A stretch of 31,848 nucleotides of DNA from SCGC-AG-212-J23 sp035649175 (GCA_035649175.1 DASRKB010000245.1:1-31848); one strand, 5' to 3'; positions 14,568 to 22,883 are shown, counted from the first letter of the stretch. A program made the numbers and translations. Notes: generated from the sequence alone by a model not told the origin.

Positions 14568-16409
14568 ATGAAGAAATACGAGCACCTGATCTACTCCGCG
14601 ATCGGCCTGGTGGCGCTGTTCCTCCTGCTGGTGGCGGCGAACTACCTCCTCACCAAGGCGCCGACCCGCCTCGCTGACCTCACGGAAGGCAACCTCTACA
14701 CGCTCTCCGGCGGCACCAAGCGCATCCTGCGCGAGCTCGAGTCGCCGGTGCGACTGAAGCTCTATCTCTCGCAGGGCGAGGCGGTGCCGGTACAGCTCAG
14801 GAGCTTCGCGCAGCGCGTCGAGGACCTGGTGCGCGAGTTCCAGGCCGCCTCCGGCGGCAACCTGCGCGTCGAGCGTTACAACCCGCGCCCCGACTCCGAG
14901 GAGGAGGACGCGGCGCAGCTCGACGGCATCGAGCCGCAGCAGCTCTTCTCCGGCGAGCAGTTCTACCTCGGCGTCGCGGTGAGCCAGCTCGACCGCAAGC
15001 AGGCCATCCCGGCGATCACGCCCCAGCGCGAGCGGCTGCTCGAGTACGACCTCATCCGCGCCATCGCGCGCGTGGGCAAGCCCGAGCGGCCGACGATCGG
15101 CCTGATGGCGGGCCTGCCCGTGATGGGCGAGCGCTTCAACCCGTTCACGCGCCAGAGCTCGGAGCCCTGGGTGCTCGCCAACGAGCTGCGCCGCGAGTTC
15201 GAGGTGAAGGAAGTGCCGATGAACGCGAAGGAGATCGACAAGAGCATCGGTGTGCTGCTCGTCATCCACCCGCGCGACCCGCAGCCGCAGCTCGAGTACG
15301 CGCTCGACCAGTTCGTGCTGCGCGGCGGAAAGCTCATCGCCTTCGTCGATCCCTACGCTTACTTCGACCAGAGCATGCCGCAGATGCCGGGCATGCCGCA
15401 GCAGGTCTCGAGCTCCGCGCTCCCCCGGCTCTTCAAGGCCTGGGGTGTGGAGTTCGACCCGGGCAAGGTGATCGCCGACGTGGTGTTCGCCTCGGGCGGA
15501 GGCGCGAACTACACCCCGACGGTCCTGTCGCTCAACCGCACCGCGCTCAACCGCGAGGACATCGTCACGAGCTCGATCGAGACGCTGCTCTACGCGTTCG
15601 GCGGCGCGTTCAAGGTCAAGCCCGCCGAGGGACTGCGCGCGACACCCCTGGTTGAAAGCTCGCCCAACGCGATGCTCCTCGACAGCTCGCGCGCCACGCT
15701 GCGCGGCGACGAGGCGATGAAGGGCTTCCAGCCTTCGGGCAGCACGATGCCGCTTGCGCTGCGGCTCTCCGGCAAGTTCAAGACTGCCTTTCCCGAGGGG
15801 CTGACCGAGAAGGAGAAGCCCGTAGCGGGCACGCCGGTGCTGCGCGAGTCGACCGCGGACAACGCCGTCGTCCTCGTCGCCGACATCGACATGCTCGCCG
15901 ACGGCGCGGCGGTCGACGTGCAGGACGTATTCGGCCGCAAGGTGATCGTGCCCTCGAACGGCAATCTCGCCTTCGCGGTGGGCCTGGTGGAGCAGCTCGC
16001 GGCCGGCGACGAGCTCGTGACGCTGCGCAGTCGCGCCGCCGCGTTCCGCCCGCTCACCGTGGTGCGCGAGCTCGAGGCCGAGGCACAGAAACAGTACTTC
16101 GGCAGGATCCAGAGCCTCGAGGAGGAGCTGCAGAAGACCAACGCGAAGCTCCAGGAGCTGCAAAAGGCTCAAGGGCCCGGCGGCCAATCGGCGCAGATCC
16201 TCACGCCCGAGCAGCAGGCCGAGCTCGAGCGCTTCCGCAAGACGGTGGCCGAGACGCGCCTCGCGCTCAAGGAGGTCCGGAAGAACCTGCGCCAGGATGC
16301 CGAGAGCCTGGTGTTCTGGACCAAGGTGGCCAACATCGCCCTCATGCCGCTCCTGGTTGCGCTGTTCGGACTGATGGTAGCGTTGGTTCGTAGAAGAAAA
16401 ACCGCATGA
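14568..16409 (+). CDS. GldG-like ABC auxiliary protein
   Basis: A 613-residue protein anchored at both ends. One helix lies near residues 9-27 (IYSAIGLVALFLLLVAANYLL) and another near 588-606, followed by the basic tail RRRKTA. Between them is a large periplasmic part with the GldG/ABC-auxiliary pattern: TLSGGTKRILRELESPVRLKLYLS, the RVERYNPRPDSEEEDAAQLDGI region, and PTIGLMAGLPVMG. It ends in a coiled-coil stretch at about 505-575 (SLEEELQKTNAKLQELQ, then RLALKEVRKNLRQD). It starts 3 bases after the permease stop and overlaps the next gene by 4 bases. In Bacteroidetes GldG forms a complex with GldF and GldA; here the role is inferred from order only. Confidence 0.9.
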   Translation: MKKYEHLIYSAIGLVALFLLLVAANYLLTKAPTRLADLTEGNLYTLSGGTKRILRELESPVRLKLYLSQGEAVPVQLRSFAQRVEDLVREFQAASGGNLRVERYNPRPDSEEEDAAQLDGIEPQQLFSGEQFYLGVAVSQLDRKQAIPAITPQRERLLEYDLIRAIARVGKPERPTIGLMAGLPVMGERFNPFTRQSSEPWVLANELRREFEVKEVPMNAKEIDKSIGVLLVIHPRDPQPQLEYALDQFVLRGGKLIAFVDPYAYFDQSMPQMPGMPQQVSSSALPRLFKAWGVEFDPGKVIADVVFASGGGANYTPTVLSLNRTALNREDIVTSSIETLLYAFGGAFKVKPAEGLRATPLVESSPNAMLLDSSRATLRGDEAMKGFQPSGSTMPLALRLSGKFKTAFPEGLTEKEKPVAGTPVLRESTADNAVVLVADIDMLADGAAVDVQDVFGRKVIVPSNGNLAFAVGLVEQLAAGDELVTLRSRAAAFRPLTVVRELEAEAQKQYFGRIQSLEEELQKTNAKLQELQKAQGPGGQSAQILTPEQQAELERFRKTVAETRLALKEVRKNLRQDAESLVFWTKVANIALMPLLVALFGLMVALVRRRKTA

Positions 16410-17422
16410 ACGCGCGGGTTGCCGCGATCCTGGTCGTGCTGCTCGTCGTGCTGGGCGGCGGGGCGCTTCTCTACCAACAGCAGGAACGCGCCCGGCGTCC
16501 GGCGAACGTCGAGACCCTGGGGCGCACCGTGCTTCCCGACCTGCGGGTCGCCGACGTGGCAGAGGTCAGGATCGTCGAGCCGAAAGCCACCCTGACGCTC
16601 GACCGGCAGGCCGAGCGCTGGGTCATCGAGGAGCGCGGCGGCTATCCCGCCGATCTCGGCAAGGTCCGCGAGTTCGTCCTCAAGCTCGCCTCGCTCAAGA
16701 TCGGGCAGATCGAGCCGATCGGCGAGAAGGACCGCGCGCGCCTGAACCTCGACGCCTCGGGCACCCGGGTCGAGCTCGCCAATGCGGAGGGCAAGACGCT
16801 CGCCGCCCTGACGCTGGGCAAGAAGTACTACAAGCGGGAGGCGGAAAACCCCGGCAAGACGCCGGCCGACGGCCGCTTCGTCGCCTTGCCCGGCGAGGAC
16901 AAGCAGGTCTTCCTGGTTTCCGATCCGCTCGCCCAGGCGAGCACGGCAAGCGCCGACTGGATCGACCGCACCGCCTTCAAGGTGGAGATGGTGAAGAGCC
17001 TCGAGGTCCGCTACCCGGACGGCAGCGGCTACCGCATCTCGCGAAGCGGCGACAACGCCGACTGGCGCCTGGAGGGCGCGCGCCCCGGCGAGAAGGTGGA
17101 TGTATTCCGCGCCAACGCAGCCTCCTACTCGCTCAACCTCCTCGAGCTGGCGGACGTTGCGCCCAAGGAAGCAACGGATACCGGGCTTGCCAACCCCACG
17201 ATCGTCAACGCCACGACGCTCGCCGGACGCACCTACAACCTCAAGGTCGGCAAGCTCGAAGGTGACAACTACTACGTCTCGTTCAAGTCTTCCGGCACCG
17301 AGGAGAAGCCGCTCGAGATCCTGCAGTCGCAGCACATCCTGCTGATCCCCAAATCCAAGCTCGAAGACACGCTGAAGAAACGCGCCGAGCTCTTGGAGAA
17401 GAAAGGAGACACGAAGAAATAG
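16406..17422 (+). CDS. DUF4340 domain protein, envelope-anchored
   Basis: A 338-residue protein with one N-terminal helix (residues 5-23, VAAILVVLLVVLGGGALLY) and a periplasmic body. The repeated pattern of VAEVRIVEPKATLTLDRQAERWVIEE...GYPADLGKVREFVLKLASLKI and VKSLEVRYPDGSGYRISRSGDNADWRL is typical of DUF4340, whose two related halves each bear a W-x-I/L motif. The ATG overlaps the GldG stop as ATGA. DUF4340 genes commonly follow GldG-like genes in proteobacteria, so this is probably part of the same complex. No enzyme motif is visible. The C-terminus is lysine-rich (EKKGDTKK). Confidence 0.9.
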   Translation: MNARVAAILVVLLVVLGGGALLYQQQERARRPANVETLGRTVLPDLRVADVAEVRIVEPKATLTLDRQAERWVIEERGGYPADLGKVREFVLKLASLKIGQIEPIGEKDRARLNLDASGTRVELANAEGKTLAALTLGKKYYKREAENPGKTPADGRFVALPGEDKQVFLVSDPLAQASTASADWIDRTAFKVEMVKSLEVRYPDGSGYRISRSGDNADWRLEGARPGEKVDVFRANAASYSLNLLELADVAPKEATDTGLANPTIVNATTLAGRTYNLKVGKLEGDNYYVSFKSSGTEEKPLEILQSQHILLIPKSKLEDTLKKRAELLEKKGDTKK

Positions 17423-17506
17423 CGGTCCCGCCCGGCCGGGGGTCTTCCAAGGAGCCGACGCTTGCTGCTATAAATCCCGCAGGCACCCCTCGGAGGAGGA
17501 AGGTCC
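17423..17506 (+). promoter_or_regulatory. Upstream region of the EF-G-like gene
   Basis: This 84-base gap holds TATAAAT at 17469-17475, a good -10 in otherwise GC-rich DNA, but no clear -35 at 16-18 bases. A very strong purine-rich ribosome site (GGAGGAGGAAGG, 17492-17503) precedes the GTG start at 17507. The palindrome CCCGGCCGGG (17431-17440) lies just after the DUF4340 stop but lacks a T run. The gene probably has its own promoter. Confidence 0.4.
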
Positions 17507-19558
17507 GTGGCGCATTCCATCAAACGCGTAAGGACGATTGCGCTCTTCGGCCAGGCGGGCGCGGGCAAGACCACCCTGGCCGAAGCGCTGCTCGCCAAGG
17601 CGGGGGTGATCCCCGCGGCGGGCAGCGTAGAGCGCGGCAGCACCGTCTGCGACTACACCCCGCTCGAAAAGCAGCTGCAGCACTCCCTGAAGCTCGCGGT
17701 CGCGAGCTTCGACCACAAGGATACGAAGATCTACCTGCTCGACACCCCGGGCTACCCGGATTTCCTCGGTCACGCGCTGCCGGCGACCGCCGCGGTCGAG
17801 ACCGCCGCGGTCGTCATCAACGCGCAGAACGGCCTGGAAATGATGACTGGCCGCTTCATGCAGTGGGCGGCGAAGCGCGGCCTCGACCGCCTGGTGATCG
17901 TCAACAAGATCGACGCGGACAACGTGGCTCTCGAGGACCTGCTCGAGCGCATCCAGCAGGCGTTCGGACGCGAGTGCCTGCCGCTCAACCTGCCGGCGGC
18001 GAGCCGCACCAGGGTATCCGACTGCTTCTTCGCGCCCTCGGGGGAAGCGGACTTCTCCTCGGTGGAGGAGGCGCACCGCAAGCTCATCGACCAGGTCGTC
18101 GAAGTCGACGAGAAACTGATGGAGCGCTACCTGGAGAAAGGCGAGGTGACGCCCGAGGAGCTGCACGAGCCGCTCGAGCGCGCGCTGCGCGAGGGACATC
18201 TCATCCCCGTGGTGTTCACTTCGGCGAAGACCGGCGCGGGCATCGCGGAGCTCCTCGACGTGATCGTCGAGCTCCTGCCCAACCCCACGGAGGCGAACCC
18301 GCCGGCCTACACCGCCACGCCCTCGGGCGGCGGGGAGCCGGAGACGCTGGTGCCGATCCCCGATCCCTCGAAGCACGTGCTCGCGCACGTCTTCAAGATC
18401 GAGATCGACCCTTATATAGGGCGGCTCGCCGTATTTCGCATGCACCAGGGGCGGCTCACGCCTGGCATGCAGCTCTACGTCGGCGAAGGCAGGAAGCCCA
18501 TCAAGCCTGGCCATCTCTACCAGCTGCGCGGCAAGACGCAGGTCGAGGTGAGCGAGGCGCTGCCGGGCGACATCTGCGCCATCGCCAAGATCGACGAGAT
18601 CCAGTTCGATCATATCCTGCACGACTCGGCGGCCGACGCCCACGTGCACGCGAAGCCCCTGGAGATGCCGACCTCGGTGTTCGGGCTTGCGGTGCAGTCC
18701 AAGAAGCGCGGCGACGAGCAAAAGGTGTCGGATGTGCTGCACAAAATCATGGCGGAGGATCCGTGCTTCCGCCTCGAGCACAACGCGCAGGCGAACGAGA
18801 TGGTGATGCGAGGCCTGGGCGAGATGCACCTGAAGACGGTGCTGGAGAAGATGTCGACGCAGTACAAGCTCGAGCTCGACACGCGCCCGCCGTCCATCCC
18901 CTACCGGGAGACCATCGTCGCCAGGGCCGAGGGGCACAACCGCCACAAGAAGCAGACCGGGGGCGCGGGCCAGTTCGGCGAGGTGTACCTCAAGGTCGAG
19001 CCGCTGCCGCGCGGCAAGGGCTTCGAGTTCGTCGACAGCGTGAAGGGCGGCGCGATTCCCAACCAGTTCATCCCGTCGGTGGAGAAGGGCGTGAGGAGCG
19101 TCCTCGACTCGGGCTTCGTCGCCGGCTACCCGCTGCAGGATGTGCGTGTCATCGTCTACGACGGCAAGAGCCACCCTGTGGACTCCAAGGACGTGGCCTT
19201 CATGTCCGCCGGCCGCAAAGCCTTCCTCGACGCGCTCGGCAAGGCGCGCCCGATCGTGCTCGAGCCGATCGTCAATGTCGAGATCACCGCGCCCGACAGC
19301 AAGATGGGCGACATCGCGGGCGAGCTCTCGGGGCACCGTGGCCAGATCAAGGGCTCCGACACGCCGCGGCCGGGCCTCGTGCAGATCACGGCGCAGGCGC
19401 CGCTCTCGGAGCTCGAGCACTTTCCGGCGCGGCTCAAGTCGCTCACCGCCGGGCACGGCTCCTACAGCCTAGAGTTCAGCCACTACGAGCCGGCGCCGCC
19501 CCACCTGCAGCAGAAGCTCGTGGCGGCGCACAAGCCCCAGGCGAGCGCGGAAGACTAG
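17507..19558 (+). CDS. Elongation factor G-like protein (EF-G2 type paralogue)
   Basis: A 683-residue translational GTPase of the EF-G fold. G1 is GQAGAGKT (15-22), G3 is DTPGYPDF (79-86), G4 is NKID (133-136). Later domains are complete, including RGLGEMHLKTVLEKM and the domain IV stretch AEGHNRHKKQTGGAGQFGEVYL. Two departures from normal EF-G stand out. The catalytic histidine of G3 (DTPGH) is Tyr83, and the switch I RGITI motif is replaced by LQHSLKL. Both suggest altered GTP hydrolysis. This pattern recalls the EF-G2/EF-G-like paralogues known in several phyla, which do not replace FusA. The start is GTG with a very strong Shine-Dalgarno. It is not near str-operon genes, which also argues against the main EF-G. 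Confidence 0.93.
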   Translation: MAHSIKRVRTIALFGQAGAGKTTLAEALLAKAGVIPAAGSVERGSTVCDYTPLEKQLQHSLKLAVASFDHKDTKIYLLDTPGYPDFLGHALPATAAVETAAVVINAQNGLEMMTGRFMQWAAKRGLDRLVIVNKIDADNVALEDLLERIQQAFGRECLPLNLPAASRTRVSDCFFAPSGEADFSSVEEAHRKLIDQVVEVDEKLMERYLEKGEVTPEELHEPLERALREGHLIPVVFTSAKTGAGIAELLDVIVELLPNPTEANPPAYTATPSGGGEPETLVPIPDPSKHVLAHVFKIEIDPYIGRLAVFRMHQGRLTPGMQLYVGEGRKPIKPGHLYQLRGKTQVEVSEALPGDICAIAKIDEIQFDHILHDSAADAHVHAKPLEMPTSVFGLAVQSKKRGDEQKVSDVLHKIMAEDPCFRLEHNAQANEMVMRGLGEMHLKTVLEKMSTQYKLELDTRPPSIPYRETIVARAEGHNRHKKQTGGAGQFGEVYLKVEPLPRGKGFEFVDSVKGGAIPNQFIPSVEKGVRSVLDSGFVAGYPLQDVRVIVYDGKSHPVDSKDVAFMSAGRKAFLDALGKARPIVLEPIVNVEITAPDSKMGDIAGELSGHRGQIKGSDTPRPGLVQITAQAPLSELEHFPARLKSLTAGHGSYSLEFSHYEPAPPHLQQKLVAAHKPQASAED

Positions 19559-19560
19559 CC

Positions 19561-20337
19561 CTGCACTTCGTCCGCGAGGGAAGCGGCGCGCCGCCGCTCT
19601 TGTTCGTGCACGGCTTCGCCTGCAATCACGAGGATTGGAGGCATCAGGTCCGCGCCTTCTCTCCTTCTCATGACACCATAGCCTGCGATCTGCGCGGCCA
19701 CGGCGCGACACCCGGCCGGGCGCACGAGTGCTCGATCGAGCACTACGGCGGCGACGTCGCGGCGCTGGTCGCGAATCTGGCGCTGCCGAAGACGGTTCTC
19801 GTCGGGCACAGCATGGGCTGCCGCGTGGTGCTGGAGGCGAACCGGCTCGCCCCCGAGCGCATCGCCGGCATCGTGCTCGTCGACGGCAGCCGGCTCGGGA
19901 CGGGCGAACCGCAGGCTGCCGAAGCGGCCACCCGGGCGACGATCGACGCCAGGGGCTACCCGGCTTTCGCCGAGGACTTCTTCCGCGCGATGTTCTTCCG
20001 TCCCTCGCCCGAGGCCGATGCCGTCGTCGAGCGCGCCGTGCGCTCGAGCGCCGCTTTCGGCGCCGATCTCCTTGCCCGCGTCGCGCGCTGGGACGCGGCC
20101 ACGCTCGACGCCGCGCTCGCCGCCGTGCGCGCGCCGCTGCTCGCGATTCAGAGCACGATGATGGACACCAGCCGGCGCCGGGTGCCAATGAAAGCCGGCG
20201 ACTCGAGCCCCTGGCTCGAGCTGCTCATGCGCCACGGTGCACGCGTCGAGATCGTGCCGGGCACCGGACACTTCACGATGCTCGAGGCACCGGCGGCGGT
20301 CAACGGCCTGATCGGCGCCTTCTTGGAGCGGCTCTAG
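19561..20337 (+). CDS. Alpha/beta-hydrolase fold protein with apparent CTG start
   Basis: A predicted 258-residue serine hydrolase. Motifs: LLFVHGFACNHEDW (oxyanion HG at 17-18), the nucleophile elbow GHSMG (Ser84), and catalytic His237 in GTGHFTM. The substrate is unknown. The conserved fold begins at HFVREGSG, yet no ATG, GTG or TTG lies in frame between the EF-G-like gene and that point; the frame simply continues back through that gene. CTG at 19561, 3 bases after the EF-G-like stop and 8 bases after GGAAG, is the best start. The first standard codon, TTG at about 19600, would remove the first strands. The 3' end overlaps the convergent uronate-dehydrogenase-like gene by 38 bases. Confidence 0.75.
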   Translation: MHFVREGSGAPPLLFVHGFACNHEDWRHQVRAFSPSHDTIACDLRGHGATPGRAHECSIEHYGGDVAALVANLALPKTVLVGHSMGCRVVLEANRLAPERIAGIVLVDGSRLGTGEPQAAEAATRATIDARGYPAFAEDFFRAMFFRPSPEADAVVERAVRSSAAFGADLLARVARWDAATLDAALAAVRAPLLAIQSTMMDTSRRRVPMKAGDSSPWLELLMRHGARVEIVPGTGHFTMLEAPAAVNGLIGAFLERL

Positions 20338-21124
20338 CCGGGTTTGGTATCTCCTCGGCAGTGCAGAAAGCGCCGCCCTGGTACGCTTCGGCGATCGCGT
20401 CGCTGCTTGGCTTTTCTCTCTTCAGCACTTCTTCGGCAAACACTTCGGAATCGTCCTGCGGACGGTAGCCCAGGCGCGCCGCGTTCGCGTTGTCGTACCA
20501 GGCGCGCTGGTTCCCCGAGATGCCGTAGACGATCTCGAACCGGATGCCCGGGTGCTCGATGCCGATGCTCACGAGCTGCGCGAGATCGCGCGGGCTGAGC
20601 CAGAGCGAGAGCCGGCGCTTGTCGATCGGCTTTGGATTGACGTTGCCGATCCTCATCATGAACACCTCCATGCCGTACTTGTCGGCGTAGAGGCTGCCGA
20701 GCGCCTCGCCGAACACCTTCGAGACGCCGTAGCGGCTGTCGGGCTTCGGATAGACGCGGTGGTCGATGGTCTGGTCGCGCCGGTAGAAGCCGGCCGCGTG
20801 ATTGCTCGTGGGAAAGAGGATGCGCTTCACGCCGTTGCGCCGCGCCGCCTCGAAGACGTTGTAGCAGCCGACGATGTTCGCCTGCAGGATCGCGGGCCAC
20901 GGCCCCTCCACCGAATAGCCGCCCAGATGCACGATCGCGTCCACGCCCTTCGTGATCCTCAGCGCATCGGCCATCCTGGAGATGTCCGCGCGCATGAAGG
21001 TCTTCCCCTTGTGCTTCTTCAGGTTCCTCTTGTCCGAGAGCCTGAGCTTGTACTTTCCGGCCAGCTCCCGGCGCAGGTGCGATCCCACGTCGCCCGCGGC
21101 GCCGGTGATCAGGATGGTCTTCAC
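20300..21124 (-). CDS. NAD-dependent epimerase/dehydratase family protein, uronate dehydrogenase-like
   Basis: A 274-residue short-chain dehydrogenase of the extended type. The NAD motif TGAAGDVGSHL is at 7-17, and the catalytic YGVSK has Tyr132 and Lys136. It carries the pattern I associate with uronate dehydrogenase: HLGGYSVEGPWPAILQANIVG, TSNHAAGFY (107-114), RIGNVNPKPIDKRRLSLWLS, and GNQRAWYDN near 235-243. Those enzymes oxidise galacturonate or glucuronate to the aldarolactone. The GTG start (21124) overlaps the hydrolase stop as GTGA with AGGGAGAG upstream. The last dozen residues (ARAAPRRRRSGR) are odd and come from reading into the convergent gene; they may not be native. Substrate inferred from motifs plus neighbours. 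Confidence 0.85.
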   Translation of the reverse strand: MKTILITGAAGDVGSHLRRELAGKYKLRLSDKRNLKKHKGKTFMRADISRMADALRITKGVDAIVHLGGYSVEGPWPAILQANIVGCYNVFEAARRNGVKRILFPTSNHAAGFYRRDQTIDHRVYPKPDSRYGVSKVFGEALGSLYADKYGMEVFMMRIGNVNPKPIDKRRLSLWLSPRDLAQLVSIGIEHPGIRFEIVYGISGNQRAWYDNANAARLGYRPQDDSEVFAEEVLKREKPSSDAIAEAYQGGAFCTAEEIPNPARAAPRRRRSGR

Positions 21125-21918
21125 AGCACTCTCCCTGTCGATTCGTTGAACAGCGCCGCGCGCTCGAAGTACACCGAGTGGCCCGCCGCCGGCACGCGCA
21201 CCGCTTCGCCTCGCGGCGCGAGCTTCGCGAGCGCCGGGCCCGCGGCGGGCGGGAACACCCAGTCCTCCTCGCCGGTCAGGAAGAGCACCGGCACGCGCAG
21301 CTGCTCGAGGAGCGAGGGCGGGCGAGAGCGCAGCTCCCCGATGCGCTTGCGCACCGCCTCGCGGAAGCCCGAAGGCGTGAGCTGGTAGATCTGCCAGTAA
21401 AGCTGCGCCGCCGCCGGCTGCTCGCGCGCCATGCGCTCGCCGCTCGCGGGCAGGATGCCGCGCGCCTGCATGCCCGCCAGCATGCCGGGGGCGAGGCGCA
21501 GCCATTCGTCGACGTCCTTGTCCTTCAACAGCCGGTAATCGAGCGTTCCGGAGGTCGACGCCATCACGAGCGAGCGCACGCGCCGGGGCTCGCGCAGCGC
21601 GTACTCCAGGCAGGTCCAGCCGCCCATCGACTGGCCGACGAGCGCCACGTCCTCGAGATCGAGATGCTCGATGAGAGCGGCGAGGTCGTCGGCGTACGCA
21701 TCGGGCGCCCGCTCTCCCGGCACGGCGCCCGAAGGCGGGAAGCCGCGGTGCGAAAACACCACGCAGGTGTGCGAGCGGGCGAAGTGCGCCACCTGCTGCC
21801 ACCAGGAGAGGTGGTTGCCGCCGAGCCCGTGGGCGAAGACGATCGGCGGCCCGTCTCCCGCGACCTCATAGTGGATCCGGCAGTCCTTTCTCTCCAGCAC
21901 GCCGACGCTTCTGTTCAA
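21121..21918 (-). CDS. Alpha/beta-hydrolase fold protein
   Basis: A 265-residue serine hydrolase. The fold motifs are PPIVFAHGLGGNHLSWW with the oxyanion HG, the nucleophile elbow GQSMGGW (Ser about 101), the acid in TGEEDWVFP, and the histidine in AAGHSVYFE. The TTG start (21918) overlaps the dehydrogenase stop as TTGA and has GGAG 5 bases upstream; a GTG 6 codons later is an alternative. It sits between a 2-hydroxyacid dehydrogenase and a uronate-dehydrogenase-like enzyme, so a lactonase or esterase role in sugar-acid breakdown is possible but not shown by the sequence. Confidence 0.87.
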   Translation of the reverse strand: MNRSVGVLERKDCRIHYEVAGDGPPIVFAHGLGGNHLSWWQQVAHFARSHTCVVFSHRGFPPSGAVPGERAPDAYADDLAALIEHLDLEDVALVGQSMGGWTCLEYALREPRRVRSLVMASTSGTLDYRLLKDKDVDEWLRLAPGMLAGMQARGILPASGERMAREQPAAAQLYWQIYQLTPSGFREAVRKRIGELRSRPPSLLEQLRVPVLFLTGEEDWVFPPAAGPALAKLAPRGEAVRVPAAGHSVYFERAALFNESTGRVL

Positions 21919-22883
21919 AGCAGCTCCTTGCGCTTCCAGTGCTCCGCGTTGACCGCGCCCTTGGGCGCCTTTCCCTTCGCGATCTCGGCCGCCTGCGCGA
22001 CCGTCTCCATCGACTGGTGCTCGATCGCGGGTTGCGTGAGGCCCGCGCTGTGCGGCGTGGCGAGGACGTCTGCGCGCGCGGCGATCCGCGGCGTGGGCAT
22101 CTGGTCGGGCGCGCGCCCCACGTCCAGGGCGCAGCCGCCGAGCCGTCCGGAGTCCAGGGCGGCCTCGAGCGCCGCCTCGTCGACAAGGTTGCCGCGCGAG
22201 ACGTTGATGAAGAAAGCGCCTTTCTTCATTCTCGCGAACGCCTGCGCATCCATCAGATTCTCCGTCTCGGCCGTTGCCACCGCCAAGGGAACGACATAGT
22301 CCGACTCCTCGAGGATTTGCTGCCTGGGCACCTGCGCGACGTCCTTGACGTAGGGATCGTGGACGAGAACGCGCATCCCAAAGGCCGCGCCGAGCCGCGC
22401 GACCTCGCGCCCGATCGCGCCATAGCCGATCACGCCGAGCGTGCTGCCCTTGAGCTCCCGCCCCATGACGGCCTTCGGCACCTCGCCGGAACGGTAAGAC
22501 GAGGCATAGCGGGTGATGCCGCGCGACAGATCGATCATGAAGCCGAAGACCTGCTCGGCGACCGCGGCGACGAAGCCCGCGCTCGCCTGCGTCACCAGCA
22601 CGCCCGCCCGGCTCGCCGCGGCCACGTCGACGTTGCGGATGTCGATCGCGCAGCGCAAAAACGCCACGAGCCGCGGCAGGCGCTCGAACAGCGCCGCCGG
22701 CGCCGGCGACTGGCGGTAGGACACGATGAGCTCGCAGTCCTGCGCGGCCGCGATCAGGGCTTCGCCTTCGAGCGTTTGCTTCTCGCTCGGCTTCACTTCG
22801 CCTATCGCCTTCAGGCCCGCCAGGGCCCGCTCGCCGTAGTAGTTGGCGAGCGCCTCCGGCGAATGGGTGAGAAGGATCCTCAA
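21915..22883 (-). CDS. NAD(P)-dependent D-2-hydroxyacid dehydrogenase
   Basis: A 322-residue oxidoreductase that interconverts 2-hydroxy and 2-keto acids. The nucleotide motif GYGAIG is at 153-158, with Asp in VLVHDPY at the end of the second strand, which favours NAD. Catalytic Arg230 lies in NVSRGNLVDE and His278 in ATPHSAG. The catalytic glutamate of the family (DVFxxEP) is not obvious: here the stretch reads DVGRAPDQMP, with Asp260 nearest. The TTG start (22883) overlaps the GntR stop as TTGA. It is the first enzyme gene after the regulator and probably acts on a sugar-acid intermediate. Glyoxylate/hydroxypyruvate reductase is a possible alternative. Confidence 0.88.
   Translation of the reverse strand: MRILLTHSPEALANYYGERALAGLKAIGEVKPSEKQTLEGEALIAAAQDCELIVSYRQSPAPAALFERLPRLVAFLRCAIDIRNVDVAAASRAGVLVTQASAGFVAAVAEQVFGFMIDLSRGITRYASSYRSGEVPKAVMGRELKGSTLGVIGYGAIGREVARLGAAFGMRVLVHDPYVKDVAQVPRQQILEESDYVVPLAVATAETENLMDAQAFARMKKGAFFINVSRGNLVDEAALEAALDSGRLGGCALDVGRAPDQMPTPRIAARADVLATPHSAGLTQPAIEHQSMETVAQAAEIAKGKAPKGAVNAEHWKRKELL

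Noticed and set aside
13671..16187. Long minus-strand open frame of 838 codons opposite the Gld-like genes
   Set aside because: It is an antisense shadow in GC-rich DNA: its translation is rich in Arg, His, Leu and Glu without any domain, and the plus strand carries three well-formed genes.
17431..17440. CCCGGCCGGG after the DUF4340 gene as a terminator
   Set aside because: No loop and no T run; such palindromes are expected by chance in GC-rich sequence.
17863..19560. Plus-strand open frame running through the EF-G-like gene into the hydrolase
   Set aside because: The part inside the EF-G-like gene is Arg/Ala/Gly-rich with no motif; only the segment from 19561 resembles a protein. A fusion is possible but unlikely.
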